From contig CM046882.1 of NCBI GenBank assembly GCA_025667525.1, forward strand, positions 547,596,630 to 547,660,629: a stretch of DNA of 64,000 bases. Direction: 5' to 3'. Positions 45,999 to 56,560 of this stretch are shown piece after piece. Each line of letters begins with the position of its first letter. The stretch's first letter is position 1. Both the position numbers and the translations under genes were made by a program. The stretch comes from Glebionis coronaria. Its lineage: Eukaryota > Streptophyta > Magnoliopsida > Asterales > Asteraceae. Below the pieces are notes generated by a model that worked only from the letters and a program-made list of their open reading frames with translations, did not search any database and was not told where the DNA came from.

Positions 45999-46370
45999 TT
46001 AATGACGTTCATTATCATGATCGTGATTCATGTAACTATTCTGCTGAGTGGTCGGCTGGGTTCCGGTTCCCACTCTTCTGAATGAAAGGTTAGCTGAGTG
46101 AAATGTGACATCAAACTGAGAAGGTAAAAGCATGGAATGAAATGGTAGTGTCTGATGGTTGAAATTTATTCTTGTCAGAATTTCAAATTTATAGTTTTCG
46201 TCCTTGTTCTGCAGAGTCTTCATAGTATAAACAGCATCTGCATCTTGAGAAATCTCCAAAGTATCAGCAGCATCAGCATTTGTGAGGTCTTCAAAGTGTT
46301 AGCAGCATCAGTATCGGGTAAAATCTTCAACTTACGAACAACATCAGCATCTAGTAGAATATCGACAAGT
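45999..46370 (-). pseudogene. Relic coding block with 12-residue repeats (element B)
   Basis: Minus-strand units read DADVVRKLKILP, DTDAANTLKTSQ, (frameshift) DADAADTLEISQ, and DADAVYTMKTLQ. Then NKDENYKFEI leads into FNHQTLPFHSMLLPSQFDVT and RRVGTGTQPTTQQ. One frameshift separates units two and three. It is homologous to the block at 35112-35424. Confidence 0.5.
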
Positions 46371-47214
46371 GGAAACGCCTGAGATGATTGAGGACCGATT
46401 AGCAATATCCATAGAGTAGGATACCTGGAGTACACCTGGACTACTGTACATGAAGTACAAAATGAATATTGCACATGGAGCATATTTGAGACACTTTACG
46501 TGGAGTACACACGAAATACTGTACATGGCACTGGTGGAATTTTATGGGATGATCGATACTGGTGTCGCTTGTCTCACATGATCAAAGAAATAAATTGATT
46601 TAAACGGTAGTAAACTGATCTGAAATAAGTAACATGATAGGCTGACAATTCCTGCGTCGACTTACTGCTGGTTGTTTCGAGGCTAAAAAGTATGATATAA
46701 TCGAAGTCCCAACAGTGGTCAGCATGAAGCATGATTAATGAAGGCTAATCATGATTTATCATGAAAATGGTTTTACTGAAATTATTTTGTATCTTAGCAT
46801 GAAATATTATCACTCTGCTGAAAACATAATTCTTGTAAGGGAACGTGAAACTGAACCCGCCTGAAGGCGACATCAACTTGAGATTGTGAAAACTGGATTG
46901 TTACGAAGAACATAAGAGTATGATCAACTGAGGTTTAACAACAACTGGTGTGGATGGATATAGTTCAATCCACATAATTCAAAGAAGAAACATGTGACTA
47001 AGTATGGACGATTCTGTTTCGATCTGATACAAGATATTTTTCATGGGTTCAAAATATTTTCTCGGAATCCTCTCGAATTGATCTCGGTTTAAAGTGGAAT
47101 GATTTGTTCTTGGTGTCCAAAAATGGGTTTGGTTTTCTAATCTACTAAACAGGGAAATCAATAAAGAAAGACTTAAACTTAAAACAATCAACAATTAAAA
47201 AGCAACACTTGAAT

Positions 47215-47795
47215 TAAAACTGGAAAATACCCTACTGAAAAAGTATCCTACTCGGAATAAATCCTATACGGAAAAAACACAAACCTATGCGGAATGTTCT
47301 CTATTCGGAATAATGTGCACTTAAACGGAAAATAACCCTATGCGGAAAACTGGCCCTATTCGGAAAACATTGGCTATTCGGAAAATAAGTCCTATTCGGA
47401 AAAATAAGTTCTACTCGGAAAAAGGTTTCTATTCGGATAACAAAGGCTATTCGGAAAACATTGCTCTATGCGGAAAGTTTGACTATGCGGAATAAAAATG
47501 CAATTCGGAATAAAGTGGTCTATGCGGAAAAGTGACTCTATTCGGAAAACATGTGCTATGCGGAAAAGCTGGCTTAATTCGGAAAAACTTGCCTATGCGG
47601 AATAAATGAAAAGTTCCGAATAAGAGAATAATAACTCAGCCTATTCGGAAAGTGGGGCTATGCGGAATATGTGAAATATTCCGAATAGGGGATGAAACAA
47701 TCAAGCTACTCGGAATGTTAGAAAAATTCCGAATCAAGGAAAGTAAATGAGTTCTATTCGGAAAGAATGGTATATTCGGAATATTCCTGGGGATG
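47215..47795. repeat. TATTCGGAAAA/TATGCGGAAAA array in the solo LTR
   Basis: About 30 degenerate units of CTATTCGGAA or CTATGCGGAA occur, spaced roughly 15-25 bp apart. They lie in the transcribed (R/U5) half of the LTR in its own orientation. Confidence 0.85.
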
Positions 47796-48194
47796 AAGAA
47801 CAGAAACAGTAGCAGTAAAACAGGGGACACAAATTAATCCAAAATCAAACTAAATAAGTAAAAAGGTTTTACCAAATTAAACACAAATCATTTAAATACC
47901 ATAAGAAACAAATCCCACCAATAAAAACACTAAATCAACAACTTTTTAAGATCAAACTCAATCACACAAGAACTTAAGAACTTGCAAATATAAAGATGAT
48001 GAAGAACAAGATGAAATGGAAAGATGTATTGAATGATTAAGGTTTTAACAATCACAAAACGAAGATTAAAATTATAAAATTTGAAGAACAAAGATTGAAA
48101 TCACCAATCACCCTAGTGGTGATGGTGATGCTACGACCCTAAGAACCTGGGAAAGAAGAAAACAAAAACTAACTCCCTAAAATGTGAAGGAAAA

Positions 48195-48206
48195 CCCTAT
48201 ATATAG
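48195..48206 (-). promoter_or_regulatory. TATA box of the solo LTR
   Basis: CTATATATAGGG on the minus strand lies roughly 450 bp into the LTR and just upstream of a leader-like stretch. Confidence 0.65.
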
Positions 48207-49227
48207 TCCTAGTGGTTGGTTGGTGAGTGGGCTTTCTCCCTTTCTTCTTGTCTTCTCGTCTTTTCAGAAAAGTTGACGTTTTCGATTCTGATTCGGGATT
48301 TGTCGTCGATTAAATTCAACTCGTCTTTTAATTTCTTCGTTAAATAGACTTGAGTTTCTTCGACATATGTAAATCTTCCATCTTTGGTCCTTTTCTTCGA
48401 TAAATCTTCAAATAGGCCCATTGACTTCAAATCTTTTGCATCTCTTGGACAATAGACTTCGTCTTTAGTCTTTTTCCCTTGATGAAACCCGTGCAATCCC
48501 ATATTTTCTTTAATATTCATCCGGTTAGCTCTAAAAACACAATAAACACAAAAACCACGCATAATTCCAAACAAATGATATTAAATACGTGTTTTGGTCT
48601 TGTTTTAGCCAGAATTAAGTGGTAAAAGGATGGGTGTTTACACACCTATCACGATCCATACCTGTCAAAGTTTTCTGAGAACTGTCATGTATAGAAATTT
48701 ACAATCTGGGAGTAAATGTGGTTGGTTGTAGTCCAATTCATATTTGTCAAGATTTTATGAACCGTCATGATATGAAAAAGGTGAACAACTATGGATCGGT
48801 TCATAAAACAACATTTAACTGAAAAACATGAAATTTGATCTGAACATTAGTGAACGTATATGGGCTGGTTCACCAAGTAATATTCGACTAAAAGCATGAA
48901 TCTGTCAAGAGTAAGGATGAACGCCATTGGTTCGGTTCACCAATACAAAAATATGAACGGGAAAGGGTGAACGCCTATGGGTCGGTTCACCAAAACAAAA
49001 TTCGCAGAAAAGCACATGCGACTAAATATGGCCAGTCATGTACCAACCTTTTACTTAGTCAAAACTTTAAGAAAACTGACTGATAAATGGAGAAAACTGA
49101 CTGATAAATGCATGAGAAACATGAAAGATAACAATGCCAGAATGTAGGAAGTTCCTGGTGACTACCCACTAGTCACAGGTCAAGTTTTAGAGCCTACACG
49201 TCGAACCTAGAGCTCTGATACCATAAT

Positions 49228-51706
49228 TGTAACACCCCACTTGGATAAGTGGTCCGTTACGCGTATTTATGGCGTGTCATCAAAGCATAAGATAAATGTC
49301 CTAAAACATTAACCGACCATAACGGAAATACCAGAATCAAACATCGGTAATCCAACCTAAGCTCAAAACATGAAAAATAAAATACTGAAGGAAAGGACTA
49401 AAAAAATGTCCAAATAAGCAGAATAATGCAAGAAGTGCATAAAGTAAGAAGTCCGGATAGCTTCCATTCAATGCACATGCTCTCAGAATCCTAAGAGCGT
49501 CCTGGTGTACCTGCCGTTAGAACATGAAAGAACTACGGCTGAGCATAACGCTCAGTGAACGGATATAAAACATGATAAGGAATTACTGAAATGAAACAGA
49601 TGATAAAATACTGAAGCTGTAAGACTGATAAGTAAAGTTGCAGCAGAAATCTGTGTATAATCTGTAAAGCCTGATTTATAAATAATAAAGCTGAACTGTT
49701 ATCTGTTAAATCTGAAAACATGCATTTACTGTATTTTAATTGCCAGAGCTTATATAGGTCATGTGTTGTAACAACGGTGCATGAATAACTGGAGGGGTGA
49801 CCTCGTCATGCTGTAGAGGGGTGACCTCTAAATAACTGTAGAGGGGTGACCTCTAAATACTGTGCTGGGTGGAGGGATCAGCTCCAATGTGAAGGATGTA
49901 GAGCACACACCACATTCACCCTGATAACTTGTAAACTGATAAGCCTAGGATGCATCCATACGCCCCACTAAACATACATATAAAAATGGCCAAACTGAAC
50001 ATGAGTGGGACGATGCAGGATATCACTCTCTTGCATGTGAGTCACGACACCGGTGCCTCTAGTGCCATGGTTACGGTACCTCCGTAACTAGTACATAAAC
50101 TGGTCATTCTTGTATATAATGCTCAGGCAATTTATTTAGTTATTAACATGATTACTGATAAGCTTAAACATATACTGGGGAAAAACATTTGGCTGAAGAC
50201 GGGGAAATCCTAATCATGCATATAAAGGAAGTCCATACTGAAAGGACGGAAAATCCGTACGATCAATCGAATAAACGAAAGAGATAAATAATAATAGAGA
50301 GATAGTAATATATGTACCTCAGTTAGCCAAATCCGTCGTTAAACCAAACTCCAAACTTATTTCCCGTAAAATAATCTACATGAGTTTCGAACTAATTAAT
50401 TCTAACATTTTATTATTTACCACTTCATTAACAAATTATTATATGTTGCTAAGTTGTAATTAAATATCAAATTTTTATAACAGTTTATCTTTGTAGTATT
50501 AGGGTTTCCTTATATCCTTGCTAATAAGTTTACCACCATATACTACCCTTGTATATTATAATAATAAGAATAAATGCTTGCAAAACTTACTAATATAATA
50601 ACATGAACATGGCATGCAACTGCTTTAGAAAACTATATTACTCCGTATGTTACTACATTTCAAAACCAACGTGGACACAAACGGAGACAAGATATACCTT
50701 CAAATATGAAGCGAAAATGAAAACGAAGAGTAAAACTAAATCAAACTCGCAGCCCAACTTTAAGCCTTCAATGAACAAACCAAAACCTCTTATTCAATCA
50801 CACCAATCGGATGTAGTATGACTGTCGTGGAAATCCGAACACGATGATGCCTCGATCGCAAACCAAAGCTCAAACCGAGCGCGAACGTAAACCTTCGAGT
50901 TAACGAGAAGACAACGAGATCGAAAACTGGTGCGTCGTACCAACTCTTCACATAAAGTTATCCAGCCACGTAAGATCCTTACCCCCTAACTGATGAAGAA
51001 GACCAAAGCCTTGACCCGCACACGAACCGAAACAAACCATATACATGAACCAAATACCTTAACAGAAGAGTCAGAACCTATCATCAACAAGAACCGATCG
51101 AATCAACCTATGTACGTTCCAACTCGAACAATCGTGACGTGAACCGTAACCGAAACCTCAACCGTATAAGCTGATTTTATGGCCTAAAGCTTTCTTAGAC
51201 ATTCTTTTAGAATGAAAGGAATTATGCATGTTTAGAGCTAACGAGAATAGGATTTGTCATATTTGTTGCAGGGAGTTTTGACTTGGCTTTGTGATTGTGA
51301 CAATCAAAGATAAATAACTAGTAGAGGGTGGTGTGTGGATAGAATTATGTAGCAACAACCTTCCGAGATTTACGGGATTCAGGAATGGAAGCTATTGATC
51401 ACACACGTTAATTGACATTGTCTATCGTAAAATTAGTAAACTTTGACGCGTAATGTTATTACGATTCATATCTTTGATAAAGTTAGAATGATCTCGTATC
51501 TTTATTCGCTTAAGATTTGTTTTTATTGGCTAAAAGAATTTGATACAGGTTAATTTTTAAATGACAATGCATAGTTAGTTTAAATGCTTAAGTCAATTAT
51601 TTTATATTTCCTTTGATATGGTTATCAAAAATCAAATATACTTTACATATTAATTAATCACTAACACAATTTTTTTATATTAGCCTTTTAATTTACGGGT
51701 TTTACA
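49228..51706 (-). repeat. Element B 5' LTR (right copy)
   Basis: 2479 bp, with ends TGTAACACCC and GGGTTTTACA. The minus-strand PBS is directly adjacent. Confidence 0.92.
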
Positions 51707-51711
51707 ATTAT

Positions 51712-52756
51712 CAAAGAAGCCATGGTTGATCATGCTTGGATTGAATCGATGCAAGATGAATTTCTTCAATTTGAAAGACTTAAAGTCTGGGAACTTGTTG
51801 ACAGACCATACGATGTAACTCCATTAAATCTTCGATGGGTCTGGAAAATCAAGATGGATGAAGAAAACACAATCATCAAGAACAAAGTCAGGCTAGTGGC
51901 TAAAGGGTATGGACAAAAAGAGGGTATTGATTTTGAAGAATCATTTACACTAATAGCTCGTATGGAAGCGGTCAGGATTTTCCTTGCTTATGTTGCACAT
52001 AAGGGATTCATCGTTTATCAAATGGACGTAAAGACGACGTTTCTTAACGGTCCTTTGAAGGAAGAAGTCTATGTCACACAGCCAGAAGGATTCGTCAATC
52101 CTCATTATCCTGACAAGGTGTATCGTCTCCATAAAGCACTTTATGGACTCAAGCAAGCTCCAAGGGCGTGGTACGATGAGCTCTCGAAATTTCTGGTATC
52201 CAAAGGTTTCTCAAAAGGTTCCATCGATCTAACTCTGTTCACTTATAAATATGGGGATGACATTTTGCTTGTGTAGATTTATGTTGATAACATTATTTTC
52301 GGGTCTACAAACTCAAAACTTTCAAAATGGTTTGAAAAAGTAATGCACAACAAATTTGAAATGTCAATGATGGACGAACTAAAATTCTTTCTAGGAATTC
52401 AAGTTCACCAATCCCCAAGTGGTATCTTTATTAACCAATCTAAGTATTGTCAAGAGATAATCAAAAAGCATGGTATGACCTCATGTGACCCCGTTGGGAC
52501 ACCATTATCAACCACATCCCTAGATGCTGATTTGGAGGGAGATGCCATAGATCAAACAAAATACCGTTCCATGATCGGCTCCCTCATGTACTTAACAGCA
52601 AGCAGACCAGATATATCACATGCTACGTGTTATTGTGCACGATATCAAGCACGACCCACTGAAAATCACCTCAAGGAGGATAAACGGATCTTTCGGTACC
52701 TAAAGAATACCATTCATTTGGGACTCTGGTACCGAGGGAAACCAGTTTCTTTCTAA
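51712..52756 (+). pseudogene. pol: copia reverse transcriptase, catalytic motif mutated
   Basis: RT landmarks run in order: [59 protein letters not shown] and [20 protein letters not shown]. An in-frame TAG (52274-52276) follows DDILLV at a position where Gln is usual. The catalytic YVDD box is YVDN (Asn at 52289-52291), which should abolish polymerisation. The thumb/connection follows: FFLGIQVHQSPSGIFINQSK, SMIGSLMYLTASRPDISHAT. The first codons KEA lie directly after element B's target duplication. Confidence 0.93.
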
Positions 52757-53259
52757 CGGCCTATTCAGATTCTGATCATGCAGGGTGTCTTGATACACGT
52801 AAAAGTACTTCTGGTGGTGCACAATTTCTAGGTCAAGATAAGCTTGTGGGATGGTTTTCCAAGAAGCAGGATTGCACATCATTGTCATCAGCCGAAGCGG
52901 AGTATGTGTCTCTATCTGCGTGTTGTGCTCAAGTTCTTTGGATGAGAACACAACTCACGGATTATGGCTTCCACTTTGATAAAGTACCTATGTACTGTGA
53001 CTCAAAGTCCGCCATAGCCATCTCCTGTAATCCGGTACAACATTCCCGCACGAAGCACATTGATGTCCGATATCACTTCACTAAGGAACAAGTTGAAAGG
53101 GGTATCGTTGAACTATACTTTGTTGGAACTGATTACCAATTAGCTGACTTGTTTAAAAAAGCTCTTTCGAAAGAGAGGTTTGCGTATCTAGTTAGGCAAA
53201 TTGGTATGAGATGTTTGACTCCAGCAGAACTGGAGATTCTGGCAAAGAAGCCTGCTTGA
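52757..53259 (+). pseudogene. pol: copia RNase H
   Basis: A frameshift near 52748 separates it from RT. Reading resumes as LTAYSDSDHAGCLDTRKSTS, then SLSSAEAEYVSLSACCAQVL, PMYCDSKSAIAISCNPVQHS and RTKHIDVRYHF. The RNase H acidic residues appear present (YSDSD, AEAEY, YCDSKS). It ends LEILAKKPA with a TGA, the natural polyprotein end. Confidence 0.92.
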
Positions 53260-54012
53260 TTCACCTATCAAACATCTACATGTATATATTATTAAAAAAA
53301 GCAAAATACAAAATTAAAAAATCTTTCAAAATCCAAAAAGATTCTTCTCGACATGTCTTTCAGTATTGATAATATGGACGTGCCTAGAAATATCGCTCAA
53401 TAACGACACGGGTGTGTACATAAAGCTTGAATGAAAGTTGTAAATATTTTTCAAAACATGTCATTTCTACTTTTAATAAAGGAAAATGTCTATTTTGGAC
53501 AATTTTCCCAACAACGGGTAGAGCAATCTATCTTGAGTTGAGCTTGTCACAAAACATTCAACGTTTTGAGCTCAACACAATGGCTTGTAATCACTTTCAG
53601 ATTGCAACCCGGATCGATATTCACGGGGGAGTGAACGATTTAGTGCGCTTACCCTCAGCAAAATAAGTTAAATCTTCTAACACTTGAGTGGATTTGTCAA
53701 GACATTCAAAGTCTATGAACTCAAGTTTATGCTCTAGAAAAACCTTTTCGCCAAAAAGAAATAGAGTTTTTCAAAAAGCGTTAAACACAATTTTTTCAAG
53801 AATTTCTCAATGATTATTCAAAATCTTTCAAAAATTGTGTGTTCAACAACTCCTATCCTCAAAAATTGAATTGTGGATCACATCCTCACAAGGACAATTC
53901 AAGTGGATCAATTTTTGAGGGGGAGCATTCCAAATTCATGCTAAGTTTGACACATTCTTCTCCCGAAAGTTTTTCAAGACTATTTTAAACAATATATTTT
54001 AGTCAAATTTGG

Positions 54013-54049
54013 TATCTCTAATATCAAACGATTTTATATATTAGAGATA
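54013..54049. repeat. Perfect hairpin in the copia 3' region
   Basis: The arms TATCTCTAATAT (54013-54024) and ATATTAGAGATA (54038-54049) are exact complements with a 13-nt loop. It lies about 90 bp after the internal purine tract. Confidence 0.9.
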
Positions 54050-54689
54050 GGGGAGAAAATGTGATTAAAATGTGATCTAAAGACTCAAGCACTCATGGTT
54101 ACGATCAAATACCCACAACATCTTTAATTCATGACGTTATTGGTGTCAAAAGGGTGGTTAGGTTTTAGTCCTATGATCCAACCAGAACCGGAGGGATCTT
54201 CCCAGGGACAATCCAATACATTATCAGAAGTCCTTAGGAAAGATAGAGTAGAATATGAATGAAGATGAATGCCGACTAAGTACTGATGCTAGCACTGGAA
54301 CAATCACAACAAGGTGCTAGTAATGTGTCTTGGTAAGCATTGAAGGGGTTGAAAAATGAAAAAGAAATGTAAGGATAAAGGGTGTAAAGAAATTAGCCCT
54401 CCATACAACTTAGGCAGAAACCAAGTCAACACATCATGAAGACAACGCATCATGGACCCAGTGATGTAATGCACAACCCCCCCCCCCCCAGCTGACTCTG
54501 GCTTCTCTCAAAAGAAGTTTGTTTTATTGTCACGGAGATCAACTCAACATCTATTGATTTTCTCACTCCGAGATAGTTGATATTGAATAGGTGGCATCTG
54601 CTCCAGCCTCCGATCACTAAAAGTGCACAAATCGAGTCTAGAGCCAAGAGATCAATCAAATCTCGTTAGGACACACGGATGACGATCAA

Positions 54690-55080
54690 GAGAGTCCTAC
54701 GCTATATCCTTGCGATATTGCTAGAACACTCAGAGTGATACTACTTAGTATTCACAATGATGAGTGGAAATCCTTCCAGTGTTAACATCTAACAGCACTG
54801 CGGTAGGTCATGTGTAAGATTCTTTTAGAATTGAACATGTGTAAACTGAAAAGCAACAGTGATTTGATTATGAATTGATTCAAACTCGTTTCAGGTTTCT
54901 ACGCAATATCTTTATGATTTTGCCAGAACATTCAGAGTGATATTCATTAATATTCACAATGACGAATGGAAATCCTTCTAGCGTCAACATCAAACAGCGC
55001 TACAGTAGGTAACTTGCGAGATTCTTTATGAATCAAGCTTGTGTCAACTCGAAAGCAACAATGGTAAGATTCTTTAAGAA
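54690..55080 (+). repeat. Imperfect tandem duplication of about 205 bp
   Basis: TACGCTATATCCTTGCGATA near 54699 and TACGCAATATCTTTATGATT near 54901 begin two related copies. Shared blocks include TGGAAATCCTTC and GTAAGATTCTTTxAGAAT. Divergence is considerable, so it predates the nested insertions or evolves fast. Confidence 0.75.
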
Positions 55081-55782
55081 TCAAACTTGTTCCAGGAATT
55101 TGAATTGACGACTTTAATCAATCGGATATTTATCCAATTGATTCACTCTTTATGTTCGCAGTCTTGCTTTGAGACGGTCGAGTAAAGAGAACGGCTAGTA
55201 CTGCCGTGAAACCCTGTCAAGGAGATTCTTAATTGAATCTACCTATCAAAGGTACGATATTTAATATCGTCTAACAGTCTTCACCGACCGGAGGTAGAAC
55301 GCTATCGATTTAGGACGAATGTCAAAGCCATTCAGTCCGTGTTTATGTTTTGTCTCAAGAAGGTGGCGTTACGGTGTACTCAGCAATGTCAAAGATTCAA
55401 AACCACATACTCATGTCCAAAGATATATTCAACAATCAATAAAGCTAAAGACTTCCGCAACTCTGATGATCAAAATCTTCCTTATCAATTAATGTAAAGG
55501 AATGACCTCTCCTCAAAGGAGATTGTTTGCAAGATTTCAAGATTGTGCAAAGTATGAGCATGTAGATAAAGACACAAGATCGCAAGATGTCAAAGACAAG
55601 TCAAGAATGATTTGAAGATCTCAAGTTTAAAGACAAAGTCGAAAGACAACGACAAAGGCTCAAAGATCATAGCATTAAGGAAGAAGACTACTATTACACG
55701 TTCAAGACTCATTTATGACGAGATTTGTAATCTCCATTGAATTCCAAATATCAAAGAGGAATGACCTCACATTGGGGGAGAT

Positions 55783-56173
55783 TTTTAGCCTCAAAATATT
55801 GAGTCAAACAAGAATGTTCGGTCATAGGTTTAAATTGTAACATTTATTAGAACGTTGTAATAGTTAGTTAAAATAGTCGTGACATTACGGGCTTGATGAC
55901 TAGCTTAAAAGGCCTCTTTCAAGGTACTAAGCATTAATTCAAGCCCGACCCAATCAAACTATAGCCCATTAAGCCACATGTAGGCAAAGGCTATAAATAC
56001 CCTTCCTAGTATGTTAGGAAGGATGTTGATTGTCATTTTTCTTAATCTAATCTTCCCATAGTTTCACACACTTCTCTCTACTTTCTCTCACTACTTTCTC
56101 TCTCTAGAATTCATCTACTTCATCTATTTTCTTTCTTTCTTCCTTGCTTAATCATCACAAATATAGGAAAACA
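55783..56173 (+). repeat. 3' LTR of the copia element
   Basis: 391 bp; it starts TTTTAGCC (first TG now TT) and ends GGAAAACA. It has about 15 substitutions and one 13-bp deletion relative to the 5' LTR. The TATA box is at 55991-56000. Confidence 0.92.
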
Positions 56174-56178
56174 ACAGC

Positions 56179-56560
56179 TATTATAGAATTTCAGTTATGC
56201 ATTGTTTAGTGTAGATCATTCCTAAAACTTTAGTCAGTCATTAAAAGTGAAATTCCCGGTGATTGGGAAACTCTTATAAGTAAAACTTGCATATTTTGAA
56301 AAGGTAAAGAAAATATATTTTTGATGCAAAAAGGTTCAAACCTATAGATATTATAGAGTTTTAGTTATGAATTGGTGCAAATCATTCCTAAAACTTTAGT
56401 CAGTCATTAAAAGTGAAATTCCCGTTGATTGGTAAACTCTTATAAGTCAAATTTTCCCATTTAAAAAGGTAAAGAAAAGATCTTTCTGATGCAAAAAGGT
56501 TCAAGTCTGTAGCTATCATAGAGTTTCAGTTGTGCACTGTTTAGTGCACGACACTACTAA
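56179..56560 (+). repeat. Remaining copies of the 166-bp LTR tandem repeat
   Basis: It contains the end of copy 1 (to 56220), copy 2 (56221-56386) and copy 3 (56387 to about 56553). Each begins CCTAAAACTTTAGTCAGTCA or a close variant and contains GATGCAAAAAGGTTCAA. Confidence 0.85.

Larger units (their letters stand above)
47025..48651 (-). mobile_element. Solo LTR (Tat/Athila-like) inside element B
   Basis: It is flanked by CGATC (47020-47024 and 48652-48656), with ends TGATAC...CTATCA (minus: TGATAGGTGTGTAAAC...). No PBS, PPT or internal domain is present, so it is the single LTR left after recombination. The minus-strand TATA box is CTATATATAGGG (48195-48206). Downstream of it lies an array of ATTCCGCATAG/TTCCGAATAG-type units. 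Upstream, a 121-codon frame (48209-48574) lies in U3. Lineage is inferred only from the TGATA/TATCA ends. Confidence 0.85.
46949..48991. repeat. Hairpin-module array of element B, split by the solo LTR
   Basis: Clear modules: TGTGGAT 46949-46955 with ATCCACA 46968-46974; a GTATGGA...TCCATAC module cut in two by the solo LTR; GTGAAC with GTTCAC near 48852-48874; and GGTGAAC 48966-48972 with GTTCACC 48985-48991. Others are imperfect. The order and loop sequences match the array in element A. Confidence 0.75.
42937..49227 (-). other. Element B internal region
   Basis: It shares with A the block FRLLKESFRAGSYSKLRSPS (about 43280), the 12-residue repeat block (45999-46370), the 25-bp array and the hairpin-module array. 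No recognisable polyprotein domain was found. The solo LTR interrupts it. Confidence 0.75.
40458..51706 (-). mobile_element. Element B: relative of element A, inserted in copia pol and itself carrying a solo LTR
   Basis: TSD is AATAT/ATTAT (one mismatch). Both LTRs are exactly 2479 bp and differ by about 1.5%. The minus-strand PBS TGGTATCAGAGC (49212-49223) gives the orientation. The interior is 6.29 kb, or about 4.66 kb without the solo LTR. It is homologous by eye to element A's interior, again without gag or pol. Removing B restores the copia frame ...[12 protein letters not shown]. Confidence 0.93.
53260..55782 (+). other. Long non-coding 3' region of the copia element
   Basis: About 2.5 kb lies between the pol stop and the 3' LTR with no long frame. 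It holds a purine tract GAGGGGGAG at 53917-53925, a perfect 12-bp-arm hairpin at 54013-54049, a C13 run (54477-54489), an imperfect tandem duplication (54690-55080), a purine-rich AAGACAAAG-type stretch (55560-55690), and the terminal PPT TTGGGGGAGA (55772-55781). Sireviruses are known for extra sequence and multiple PPTs here; an env-like gene was not found. Confidence 0.75.
22766..56173 (+). mobile_element. Ty1/copia retrotransposon, Sirevirus (SIRE/Maximus)-like, carrying two nested elements
   Basis: It is flanked by GCAGC/ACAGC (one mismatch). LTRs are about 400 bp, the PBS core TGGTATCA lies at 23172-23179, and the PPT GGGGGAGA lies just before the 3' LTR. Removing elements A and B leaves about 12.2 kb with gag, CCHC, a long spacer, protease, integrase, RT and RNase H in copia order. 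Pol motifs, the long spacer and the 2.5-kb non-coding 3' region fit Sireviruses; this is a family-level inference. LTRs differ by about 4%. The many CAA/CAG-to-stop-like changes suggest decay by deamination of methylated DNA. Confidence 0.92.
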
